Source of the DNA: Companilactobacillus jidongensis
GTDB taxonomy: Bacteria > Bacillota > Bacilli > Lactobacillales > Lactobacillaceae
Assembly: GCF_003946575.1 (NCBI RefSeq)
Contig: NZ_RHOP01000014.1
Span: forward strand, 1-64,000
Direction: 5' to 3'
DNA length: 64,000 bases
Made by a program: the position numbers and the translations under genes. Below, piece after piece: positions 34,252-42,264 of the stretch; the stretch's first letter is position 1, and every line of letters starts with the position of its first letter. The notes beneath the pieces were generated by a model. That model did not search any database, was not told the DNA's origin, and saw nothing but the letters and a program-made list of their open reading frames with translations.

Positions 34252-36151
34252 GACGATCAAACTGACGGTCGCACAAGCAATAGTAAAATTTTTAAATCAG
34301 CAATATTATTCTATTGATGGTAAAGAAGAACCATTTGTGGAAGGTGTTTTTGGAATCTTTGGACACGGTAATGTATTAGGATTAGCCCAAGCTCTGCAAG
34401 AAAATCCTGGTCATTTGAATGTGTACCAAGGCAAAAATGAACAAGGGATGTCTCACGCTGCTAGTGCCTTTGCAAGACAGAATTTACGACAAAAAATATT
34501 TGCGGTGACTGCTTCAGCTGGACCTGGTTCGGCTAATATTGTGACCGCAGCCGGAACTGCAGCAGCCAATAATATTCCGTTGTTAATTTTCCCAGCTGAC
34601 GTCTTTGCTACTAGACAACCTGATCCAGTATTGCAACAAATCGAAGTGGATTATAGTCCGACAATTACGACTAACGATGCTTTTAAGCCGGTATCTAAAT
34701 TTTGGGATCGAATTGAACGTCCTGAACAATTGATGAGTAGTTTGATCAAAGGATTTGAGGTGCTAACTAATCCTGCTACAACTGGACCTGTTACAATCTG
34801 CCTTCCTCAAGATGTTGAAGGGATGAGTTATGACTATCCAGTAGAATTTTTTAATAAGCGAATTCATTATTTAAAGAGAGTCGCACCGGATGAGCAGGAA
34901 TTACAACGAGCTAGCCAACTGATTGCCAAAAGCAAGAATCCTATTCTAGTTGTTGGAGGTGGGGCCAAGTATTCCGAAGCACAAGAGGTTATTAAGCGGT
35001 TTGCAATGAAGTTCAATGTTCCCATCGTTGAAACTCACGCAGGTAAGTCTACGATTGCAAGTGACTTTGAGTATAATCTGGGCGGATTAGGAATTTTGGG
35101 AACCTCAGCAGCAAATATCGCCATGAAACGATCAGACTTGGTAATCGGCTTGGGTACTCGATATACAGATTTCACAACTAGTTCTAAGACGATTTTTAAC
35201 AGTCAAGCGCAATTCATAAATATAAATCTTAACAGAGTTCAAACATATAAATTTGATGCTGTCCAAATGGTGTCGGATGTTAGAAAAACTTTAGAACTGC
35301 TGATGGATTCAATTGGTGATTATCATTCAGATATCAATGATTTGGATATTTTGAAGAATGATTGGACTAAGGAAAGAAATCGTTTAGCAAATATTAAATT
35401 TACTAAACAAGACTTTGAACCAGAAATAAAGAATCAATTTGACCAAGAATTACTAAATAAATATTCTGAACAACTTGGTACTGAATATACACAGACTACA
35501 GCATTACTTAAGCTGAATAGTCTCATACAAGATTCAACTGTAGTCGCTGCTGCGGGGTCATTACCTGGTGATATTCAACGTGTCTGGGAAACTAATAAGT
35601 TCAATACATATCACATGGAATATGGATATTCTACGATGGGATACGAAGTCAGTGGGGCTCTAGGAGTCAGATTAGCTGATCCAAGTGAAGAAGTATACGC
35701 ATTAGTCGGCGATGGTAGTTTTGTTATGCTTCACAGTGAATTACTGACGGCATTGCAGTACAACAAAAAAATCAACATAATTTTATTCGATAATTCAGGT
35801 TTCGGAAGTATCAATAACTTGCAGATGGGGCATGGCAGTGATTCTTACGGGACAGAATTTAGAGATTACAAAGATGATGTTATCAATGTTGATTACGCAA
35901 AAATTGCCGAAGGATACGGAGCAGTATCATACAGGGTTAATAATGAGACAGATTTAATTGAGGCGATAAGCGATTCTAAAAAGCAAAGCAAGTCAACTCT
36001 GATTGAGATCAAGGTGTTACCGAAGACGATGACTGAAGGGTATGACAACAGTTGGTGGCGTGTAGGTCTCTCGGAGGTTTCTAATAAAAAACAAATAGAT
36101 CGATTGGTTTCTGAACAAAATGAGATGTTAAAAAAAGCAAAACAATATTAA
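34244..36151 (+). CDS. iolD: 3D-(3,5/4)-trihydroxycyclohexane-1,2-dione acylhydrolase
   Basis: 635 residues, thiamine-diphosphate enzyme of the acetolactate synthase superfamily. The proton-relay Glu lies in YQGKNEQGMSHAA, and the ThDP/Mg motif is GDGSFVMLHSELLTALQYNKKINIILFDN. ATG at 34244 (TTG at 34241 is an alternative) follows GAGGTGAAG. It opens the inositol ring-derived dione. Confidence 0.94.
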   Translation: MTETIKLTVAQAIVKFLNQQYYSIDGKEEPFVEGVFGIFGHGNVLGLAQALQENPGHLNVYQGKNEQGMSHAASAFARQNLRQKIFAVTASAGPGSANIVTAAGTAAANNIPLLIFPADVFATRQPDPVLQQIEVDYSPTITTNDAFKPVSKFWDRIERPEQLMSSLIKGFEVLTNPATTGPVTICLPQDVEGMSYDYPVEFFNKRIHYLKRVAPDEQELQRASQLIAKSKNPILVVGGGAKYSEAQEVIKRFAMKFNVPIVETHAGKSTIASDFEYNLGGLGILGTSAANIAMKRSDLVIGLGTRYTDFTTSSKTIFNSQAQFININLNRVQTYKFDAVQMVSDVRKTLELLMDSIGDYHSDINDLDILKNDWTKERNRLANIKFTKQDFEPEIKNQFDQELLNKYSEQLGTEYTQTTALLKLNSLIQDSTVVAAAGSLPGDIQRVWETNKFNTYHMEYGYSTMGYEVSGALGVRLADPSEEVYALVGDGSFVMLHSELLTALQYNKKINIILFDNSGFGSINNLQMGHGSDSYGTEFRDYKDDVINVDYAKIAEGYGAVSYRVNNETDLIEAISDSKKQSKSTLIEIKVLPKTMTEGYDNSWWRVGLSEVSNKKQIDRLVSEQNEMLKKAKQY

Positions 36152-36176
36152 ATGTCAATTTACTTAGGAGAAAATC

Positions 36177-37211
36177 ATGGTCGTAAAAGTAGGAATTGTA
36201 GGATTAGGTCGGTTGGGAAAAATTCATGTGGAGAATCTTTCTAAGAAAGTTTACAACTGCGAATTAGTAGCCGCCACTAGTATTGTGGATGAGGAATTAG
36301 AATGGGCCAAGGACGAATTGGGAGTGCAATATTTATATCACGATTTTGATGAAATGATTGCTAATGATGAGATTGATGCGATATTTATTGTTTCTCCATC
36401 ATCATTCCACCCTGATCAAGTTGTCAAAGCACTGAATAAGAATAAACATGTTTTCAGTGAGAAACCATTAGGTCTTAGTGTTGAAGATATTCAAGCAATT
36501 TTACCAGTTATTAATAGTAGTTCTAAAAAATTCATGCTTGGATTCATGCGCCGTTTTGATGATTCATATCGATATGCCAAGGAAAAAATTGATGCCGGTG
36601 AAATCGGTGATGTTACATTGATTCGTTGTTATAGTATTGATCCGAGCGACGGGATGAAGAGTTTCGTAAACTTCGCTAAGAATAGCAATAGTGGCGGAAT
36701 TTTCTCAGATATGTCGATTCATGATATTGATGTGATCAGATGGTTCTTAAACTCAGATGATGCCGGTGTTGATAGAGTTTGGTCATTAGGTAACAACGTT
36801 GCATATCCAGAATTAAATGACTTGAACGAATTGGAAACTGGTGCAGCGATGATGCAATTAGCTGATGATAAGATTGGTATGTTAGTTGCTGGTAGAAACG
36901 CAGCGCATGGCTATCATGTTGAAACTGAAATCATTGGGACAAAGGGTACATTAAGAATTGCCGCAACTCCGGAGAAGAACCTAGTTCAAGTAATGAATTC
37001 CAGTGGTGTAGTTAGACCAACATCTCAGAACTTTCCAGAGAGATTTCAACAAGCCTTTTTATCTGAAGAACAATATTTTATTGATGCCGTAGACAATAAT
37101 ACTGATATTGCCATTAAGGCTGAGGATGGTTTATATGCAACTCAAGTTGCGATTGCCCTTCAGGAATCATATGACAATAAAAAAATCATTGATATTAAGG
37201 GAGACCACTAA
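36177..37211 (+). CDS. iolG2: Second Gfo/Idh/MocA inositol dehydrogenase
   Basis: 344 residues. GLGRLGKIH, FSEKPLGLS and DMSIHDIDVIRWF preserve the family's cofactor and catalytic residues. Two iolG genes in one cluster is also the layout of the L. casei iol operon, where the pair is called iolG1/iolG2. The second may accept scyllo- or D-chiro-inositol; this is inferred. Confidence 0.88.
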   Translation: MVVKVGIVGLGRLGKIHVENLSKKVYNCELVAATSIVDEELEWAKDELGVQYLYHDFDEMIANDEIDAIFIVSPSSFHPDQVVKALNKNKHVFSEKPLGLSVEDIQAILPVINSSSKKFMLGFMRRFDDSYRYAKEKIDAGEIGDVTLIRCYSIDPSDGMKSFVNFAKNSNSGGIFSDMSIHDIDVIRWFLNSDDAGVDRVWSLGNNVAYPELNDLNELETGAAMMQLADDKIGMLVAGRNAAHGYHVETEIIGTKGTLRIAATPEKNLVQVMNSSGVVRPTSQNFPERFQQAFLSEEQYFIDAVDNNTDIAIKAEDGLYATQVAIALQESYDNKKIIDIKGDH

Positions 37212-37212
37212 T

Positions 37213-38097
37213 ATGACGATCAAACTGGGAATTGCGCCAATAGCTTGGACTAATGATGACATGCCACAATTAGGGGCAAACAATACTTTTGAACAGTCAA
37301 TTTCGGAGATGGCATTGGCGGGATTCAAAGGTACAGAAGTAGGAAGTAAGTTTCCAAAAGACGTCACAATTTTGAAACACGCTTTAGAAGTCCGCAATAT
37401 GAGTATCGCCAGTGCTTGGTTTAGTTCATTTTTGCTTTCAAAAGATTGGGAAGAAAACGAAAAAGCTTTTAAGGCACATCGAAATTTTCTTCAGTCATTG
37501 GGTGCCAAAGTGATTGTTGTTTCGGAACAGGGAAATAGTATTCAAGGTCAAATTGATACACCGTTGTTTATGGATAAACCTATCTATACAGAGGAACAAT
37601 GGGAAGCGGTCATCAATGGACTCGAGAAGTATGGTGATCTTGCTCATGAAAAAGGCATGGAAATCGTCTATCACCACCATATGGGAACTGGTATACAGAC
37701 TACTGAAGAGATTGAATATTTGATGGATCATACAGATCCAAGCAAGGTAAGCTTGCTGTTTGATACCGGTCATTTAGTATTTTCCGGGGAAGATCCAATT
37801 TATATCTATGAGAAATATAAAAATAGAATCAAACATATTCATTTCAAAGACGTTAGAAAATCTGAAATGGAAAAAGCCAAAAACGATAATCGCAGTTTTT
37901 TAAATAGTGTTAAAGCTGGAACCTTCACCGTTCCTGGTGATGGGATGATTGATTTCGAACCAATATGGGAAAAAATCAAAGACAGCGGTTATGATGGCTG
38001 GATAGTGGTAGAAGCCGAACAAGATCCTGATAAAGCTAATCCGTATGAGTATGCTAAGAACACAAGAGCGTATATAAAGAAAGTCACAGGTTTGTAG
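37213..38097 (+). CDS. iolE: Inosose dehydratase
   Basis: 294 residues from ATG 37213, the real start after AAGGGAGACC; a longer upstream frame overlaps iolG2 and has no basis. TIM-barrel xylose-isomerase-like fold with HHHMGTGIQTTEE, LLFDTGHLVFSGED, IKHIHFKDVR and VVEAEQDPDKANP. It dehydrates scyllo-inosose. Confidence 0.93.
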   Translation: MTIKLGIAPIAWTNDDMPQLGANNTFEQSISEMALAGFKGTEVGSKFPKDVTILKHALEVRNMSIASAWFSSFLLSKDWEENEKAFKAHRNFLQSLGAKVIVVSEQGNSIQGQIDTPLFMDKPIYTEEQWEAVINGLEKYGDLAHEKGMEIVYHHHMGTGIQTTEEIEYLMDHTDPSKVSLLFDTGHLVFSGEDPIYIYEKYKNRIKHIHFKDVRKSEMEKAKNDNRSFLNSVKAGTFTVPGDGMIDFEPIWEKIKDSGYDGWIVVEAEQDPDKANPYEYAKNTRAYIKKVTGL

Positions 38098-38105
38098 GAG
38101 GAATT

Positions 38106-38495
38106 ATGCCTTTAGTAAAAGTAGATTTACTACAAGACAGTTGGACTGAAGCTGATACCAAGAAGTTACTTGATGTTATTCATGAATCCTTGCTTGAGAC
38201 ATGGGATATTCCTGTCCGTGATCGTTATCAAATAGTTAACTATCATAAGAAAAATGAAATGATAGTTGAAGATACAGGCTTGAATATATCCAGAAGTGAA
38301 CGTGTTATTATTATATCTGTTACAAGTTTTACCCGGACAATTGAGCAAAAGAAGAATCTCTATCGAGTGTTAGCTGATAAGTTGAGCAATTCGAATCTGG
38401 AACTTTCAAGTACTGATTTGATGGTTAATATTACAAATAATAATTTAGAAGATTGGTCATTTGGACTGGGTGAAGCTCAATTGCTGGATGAATGA
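38106..38495 (+). CDS. iolK: Tautomerase-superfamily protein (IolK-like, malonate semialdehyde decarboxylase type)
   Basis: 129 residues. The initiator Met is followed by Pro, the catalytic N-terminal proline of the tautomerase superfamily after Met removal, and the sequence has the beta-alpha-beta repeats of that fold (PLVKVDLLQDSWTEADTKKLLDVIHESLLET, then RVIIISVTSFTRT). Its place at the end of an inositol operon matches L. casei iolK, annotated as a putative malonate semialdehyde decarboxylase. Activity is not proven here. AGGAGG precedes the ATG, 8 bases after iolE. Confidence 0.75.
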   Translation: MPLVKVDLLQDSWTEADTKKLLDVIHESLLETWDIPVRDRYQIVNYHKKNEMIVEDTGLNISRSERVIIISVTSFTRTIEQKKNLYRVLADKLSNSNLELSSTDLMVNITNNNLEDWSFGLGEAQLLDE

Positions 38496-38510
38496 TTGAA
38501 ATTTAATACA

Positions 38511-38552
38511 AGAAGTTGGAATCTATTGAAAGATAGAGACTGACTTTTTTTT
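38511..38552 (+). terminator. Probable terminator of the inositol operon
   Basis: TCTAT/ATAGA stem with an outer AGT/ACT extension and a following run of eight T. The stem is short and interrupted. Confidence 0.45.
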
Positions 38553-38578
38553 CTGTTCTGAAATATTTATATAATTTA

Positions 38579-38592
38579 TGAAATCGATACCA
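38579..38592. promoter_or_regulatory. LacI-family operator, copy 1
   Basis: TGAAATCGATACCA matches 12 of 14 bases of the perfect palindrome at 39715-39728. It lies just upstream of the regulator's -35. Confidence 0.55.
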
Positions 38593-38598
38593 AATATA

Positions 38599-38627
38599 TT
38601 GACAATTGTGTAAGCAGTTGCTACTAT
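38599..38627 (+). promoter_or_regulatory. Promoter of the LacI regulator gene
   Basis: TTGACA (38599-38604), 17-base spacer, TACTAT (38622-38627). Confidence 0.7.
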
Positions 38628-38634
38628 ATTGTTG

Positions 38635-38648
38635 TGATAACGATTTCA
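38635..38648. promoter_or_regulatory. cre-like site
   Basis: TGATAACGATTTCA matches TGWAANCGNTNWCA with one mismatch (position 4). It sits just downstream of the -10, a place typical for CcpA repression. Confidence 0.5.
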
Positions 38649-38667
38649 ACAAAGGAGGCCCATACAA

Positions 38668-39672
38668 TTGGCAACTATATCAGATGTGGCGAAGTTGGCT
38701 GGATTATCTGTATCCACTGTTTCAAGAGTAATAAATGACAGTCCCCATGTTTCCCCCAAGAAGAGAGCATTGGCGAAAGAAGCTATGGATCAACTTGGTT
38801 ATGTTCCTTTACCTGCTGCTAGACAATTAAGAGGCTCAAGCTCAAAATCGCTTGCGGTAGTAGTGCCAAGGATTGTTAATCCATTTTTCTCGTACTTGAT
38901 TGACTCAATAGAAAGAACACTGATCAGTGCAGATTTTAACACGATAATTGTTCAGACCTTTGGGAACAAAGATCAAGAATTGGGTGCGTTGGAACTTCTA
39001 AAAAAACAACAAGTTGATGGAGTAATTCTTTGTTCAATAGAAAATCAGTGGTCAGTGATCAAAGAATATTTGAAATATGGCAAGATTGTACTCGCCAATG
39101 AATATTTGAAGGACTTACCGATTCCGATGATATATGCTAATCAGTATGAAGGTCTAAAGTCAGGAACGGAATATTTACTAAAGCAAGGCTTTAGCAAAAT
39201 TGCATACGCAACTGGTCGAAAGAAGTTATCAATTGCACCACTTGGAAGTGACTTTGATTCAGACAGATTCAATGGCTTTCAAGATGCGTTACAAGAAGCT
39301 AAGCTGAGTTTTAATTCTAATTGGTTATTCTATGACGCACATACCGAAGAAGACGGAAACAAAATTTTGATGGAAATTTTAAAGATGACTGATAAACCTG
39401 ATGCAATTATTGCTGGTAGTGATGAAGTCGCAGCTGGAATAGTTGAATCTGCCAGAAACAATGGAGTTTCAGTTCCGTCGCAACTAGGTGTACTTGGAAT
39501 TGATGATCAACCAATGGCTTCGAAGTTAAATATACCGTTGTCGACAATTAAACAACCGGTAAATGAAATGGGAATAAAAGCTGCACAGTTGATGATAGCT
39601 GAATTAAATGGTGAAGGTGAAAGAAATACCACACCATTAGAATTAAAAGTTATATCACGACAGTCAGCCTAA
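38668..39672 (+). CDS. LacI-family regulator of the PTS operon
   Basis: 334 residues, TTG start after AAAGGAGG. N-terminal LacI helix-turn-helix (ATISDVAKLAGLSVSTVSRVINDS) and hinge, then a periplasmic-binding-like core (LAVVVPRIVNPFFSYLIDSIER). A regulator of sugar genes by family. The perfect palindrome TGGTATCGATACCA before the next gene and the related site before its own promoter suggest it controls the PTS operon and itself. The inducing sugar is unknown. Confidence 0.9.
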   Translation: MATISDVAKLAGLSVSTVSRVINDSPHVSPKKRALAKEAMDQLGYVPLPAARQLRGSSSKSLAVVVPRIVNPFFSYLIDSIERTLISADFNTIIVQTFGNKDQELGALELLKKQQVDGVILCSIENQWSVIKEYLKYGKIVLANEYLKDLPIPMIYANQYEGLKSGTEYLLKQGFSKIAYATGRKKLSIAPLGSDFDSDRFNGFQDALQEAKLSFNSNWLFYDAHTEEDGNKILMEILKMTDKPDAIIAGSDEVAAGIVESARNNGVSVPSQLGVLGIDDQPMASKLNIPLSTIKQPVNEMGIKAAQLMIAELNGEGERNTTPLELKVISRQSA

Positions 39673-39678
39673 AAAATT

Positions 39679-39703
39679 GAATATAAATTTATATTCTTTT
39701 TTT
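39679..39703 (+). terminator. AT-rich hairpin after the LacI gene
   Basis: GAATATAAATTTATATTC is a perfect 18-bp palindrome followed by seven T. It is a weak terminator, so some read-through to the PTS operon is likely. Confidence 0.5.
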
Positions 39704-39714
39704 AAAAGAATAAA

Positions 39715-39728
39715 TGGTATCGATACCA
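39715..39728. promoter_or_regulatory. LacI-family operator, copy 2 (perfect palindrome)
   Basis: TGGTATCGATACCA is fully symmetric and lies 5 bases before the GGAGG of the first PTS gene. Confidence 0.65.
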
Positions 39729-39747
39729 AAAATGGAGGAATTATATT

Positions 39748-40215
39748 ATGACAGTAGTTTTAGCAAGAGTGGATCAACGTTTGGTACATGGATTGATTGT
39801 TAACCAATGGGCACAATCATTAAAAGTAAAAAGATTTATGGTTGTTGATGATGCAATAAGTAAAAATGAGGATATCAAGGCAAGTATGAGAATGTCAAAG
39901 CCTGCTGGAACAGGGATGTCAATTATTGATGCTGAAAAAGCAATTACTAATTTTAATAGTGGTAAATATGACGCCCAAAGAGTTTTTGTTTTGGTGAAAG
40001 AACCAGAAACACTGATCAAACTAATTGAAGGTGGAGTCGATATCCCTAAAGTTGATTTAGGAATTGTGTTCAATGAAGACGGTCGTGAACCTATTACGAA
40101 GTTTGTTGCATTAAATGATGAAGAGCGTGCAGATCTAAAGACTATTCAAGATAAGAATGTACCAATTGTGATTCAATACGTACCAACTGATACGGAAGAA
40201 CCATACAAAGCATAG
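39748..40215 (+). CDS. PTS mannose-family IIB component
   Basis: 155 residues. The phosphorylation histidine is H14 in VDQRLVHGLIVNQW. The fold and ending (VPIVIQYVPTDTEEPYK) are typical for sorbose/mannose-family IIB. It passes phosphate from IIA to the incoming sugar at IIC/IID. Confidence 0.93.
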   Translation: MTVVLARVDQRLVHGLIVNQWAQSLKVKRFMVVDDAISKNEDIKASMRMSKPAGTGMSIIDAEKAITNFNSGKYDAQRVFVLVKEPETLIKLIEGGVDIPKVDLGIVFNEDGREPITKFVALNDEERADLKTIQDKNVPIVIQYVPTDTEEPYKA

Positions 40216-40227
40216 GGGGAGTTTATC

Positions 40228-41034
40228 ATGTCAGGTATTCAAATATTACAAGATATATTGATTATTATATTGGCTGGTTATATGACTATTGATCAAAATG
40301 GTCTTGTCATTATGTCTTGGTTCCCGGTTATCGTCGGAACTATTGCCGGAATCATCATGGGAGATTTAACAACAGCATTAACAATTGCTGGTACTTTCCA
40401 ATTAATGATGCTTGGAGTGGCTGCTTTGGGTGGTGCTTCAGCTCCTAATTATGGATTAGCTACAATCATTGGTGTATTCATTGCAACACGTACAGGCACG
40501 GGTATCAAATCAGCGATTGCCGTCGGTTTACCAGTTGGTTTATTGGCCATTCAGTTGGAAGTTGTTGCTCGTATTATAGCGAACTTTTTAGCACACAAAA
40601 TGCAATCTGATAATAATAAAAGTTCATGGAAAAAGATGAACCTGGAAGCATGGTTGGGACCGATTCTGTTTAGTTTACAAACAGCTTTGCCGGCTGCTTT
40701 GATCGTATTCTTTGGTCCAGAAGTTGTAACGTTTATTTTGAAAGTTGTTCCAAAATGGGTAACAGATGGCTTAACAGTTGCTGGTGGAATGTTGCCAGTT
40801 GTAGGTATCGGAATGTTATTACATTACATGCCAGTTAAGAAATTCTTACCATATATCATAGTGGGATTTGTCTTTGCAGCATATTTGAATATAGGAGTAT
40901 TAGGAATTGCGTTGATCGGTTTTGCCGCAGCATATTGGTACTTTTTCAGTGAGTCTAAAAAAGCAACTGAAGTTGAAACAGCTTCAGCATCAGGTGTTCA
41001 AGATGATGACGAGGGAGACGATTATGATGAATGA
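40228..41034 (+). CDS. PTS mannose-family IIC component
   Basis: 268 residues with about seven membrane segments; DLTTALTIAGTFQLMMLGVAALGGASAPNY is the family signature region. The C-terminal tail is acidic (DDDEGDDYDE). It forms the sugar channel with IID. GGGG precedes the ATG and the IID gene overlaps its end. Confidence 0.93.
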   Translation: MSGIQILQDILIIILAGYMTIDQNGLVIMSWFPVIVGTIAGIIMGDLTTALTIAGTFQLMMLGVAALGGASAPNYGLATIIGVFIATRTGTGIKSAIAVGLPVGLLAIQLEVVARIIANFLAHKMQSDNNKSSWKKMNLEAWLGPILFSLQTALPAALIVFFGPEVVTFILKVVPKWVTDGLTVAGGMLPVVGIGMLLHYMPVKKFLPYIIVGFVFAAYLNIGVLGIALIGFAAAYWYFFSESKKATEVETASASGVQDDDEGDDYDE

Positions 41035-41839
41035 TACCGAAAAATATAAAGTAACAAAAAAAGATAGGCGTAAAGCAGCTATCCGTTATAACTTTATGGC
41101 TTGTAATCTATTTAATTATGAATCTCAAATGGGTCCAGCTGTAGCTTGGTCTATGGCTCCAGTACTACGCAAAATATATAAAAATGATGATGATTATAAG
41201 GCAGCTTTGAATAATCATTTTAACTATTATAATTCTACAACTGTAATGTCTTCAATGATTCTAGGTGCAACGTTGGCCATGGAAGAACGTGATGGAATTC
41301 AGGCTAAAGATGCTGTGCAATCACTAAAGACCAGTTTGATGGGTCCACTTGCCGGTGTCGGAGATACGTTAGTTTGGGTTTTATGGCCAACAATTATGGG
41401 ATCGATATCAGGATATATGGCACTTCAAGGTAATCCACTTGGAGCAATAATCTGGCTTGTTGCGAATATTGTTTTTTGGTTCGTCAAATTAAAATTGTTC
41501 GATGTTGGTTATACTTCAGGGACTAAGTTAATTACTTCATTGGGAAATAAATTAACTATCTTTACCGAAGCGGCTTCAATTATGGGCTTGAGTGTCGTTG
41601 GTGGATTGATTGCAACAGTTGTTAAAATATCAGCACCTGTTAAATTTCAATTTGGTAAAGTCGCATTGAATCTTCAAACAGGTGTGTTTGACAAAATCAT
41701 GCCAGCATTATTACCTGCATTATTAACATTTTTGATTTTCAAACTACTGGGAAATAAAAAGTGGACACCAACTAGAGTTATTTTGTTAGTAATCGCAATT
41801 TCACTTGTAGGAACATTTTTAGGAATTTTTAAAGCATAG
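41024..41839 (+). CDS. PTS mannose-family IID component
   Basis: 271 residues from ATG 41024, 7 bases after GAGGGAG; the larger upstream frame lies over IIC. Family signature FMACNLFNYESQMGPAVAWSMAPVLRKIY and MGPLAGVGDTLVWVLW are present, with C-terminal membrane helices. Works with IIC. Confidence 0.92.
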   Translation: MMNDTEKYKVTKKDRRKAAIRYNFMACNLFNYESQMGPAVAWSMAPVLRKIYKNDDDYKAALNNHFNYYNSTTVMSSMILGATLAMEERDGIQAKDAVQSLKTSLMGPLAGVGDTLVWVLWPTIMGSISGYMALQGNPLGAIIWLVANIVFWFVKLKLFDVGYTSGTKLITSLGNKLTIFTEAASIMGLSVVGGLIATVVKISAPVKFQFGKVALNLQTGVFDKIMPALLPALLTFLIFKLLGNKKWTPTRVILLVIAISLVGTFLGIFKA

Positions 41840-41850
41840 GGGCAGATAAA

Positions 41851-42264
41851 ATGAAACGTAAAATAATATTAGCGTCACATCATAAGTTGGCTGATGGTAT
41901 GGCGGACACATTAAACTTTATTACTGGTGGAACGGCTGAAGTAAATGTTTTATCAGCTTACATGAACAATGACTCGATTGAAGATAAAATAAAAACCTTG
42001 ATGGATGAACCTTCTGATACTGAAATAGTCGTTTTAACTGATATGACAGCGGGAAGTGTTAATCAAAAGTTCTTTAGTTATCGTACTCGCCCACATACTC
42101 AGATTATTAGTGGAATGAATTTGCCATTAGCATTGTCAATTTCAATGGAACCAGCTGATAAATATTTAACTCAAGAAAGGGTTGAATCACTTATTGCTCA
42201 GTCCAAAGATGCAATCGTATATGTAAATACTATGCAAGTTGAGGTTGATGATGACGATGAGTGA
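41851..42264 (+). CDS. PTS mannose-family IIA component
   Basis: 137 residues. H10 in ILASHHKLADGM is the phosphorylation site. It is separate from IIB here, as in many mannose-family operons. The GH13 gene overlaps its end by 14 bases. Confidence 0.9.
   Translation: MKRKIILASHHKLADGMADTLNFITGGTAEVNVLSAYMNNDSIEDKIKTLMDEPSDTEIVVLTDMTAGSVNQKFFSYRTRPHTQIISGMNLPLALSISMEPADKYLTQERVESLIAQSKDAIVYVNTMQVEVDDDDE

Noticed and set aside
37108-37212. N-terminal extension of iolE
   Set aside because: It overlaps iolG2 in another frame and has no homology; the real start is 37213 after a ribosome site.
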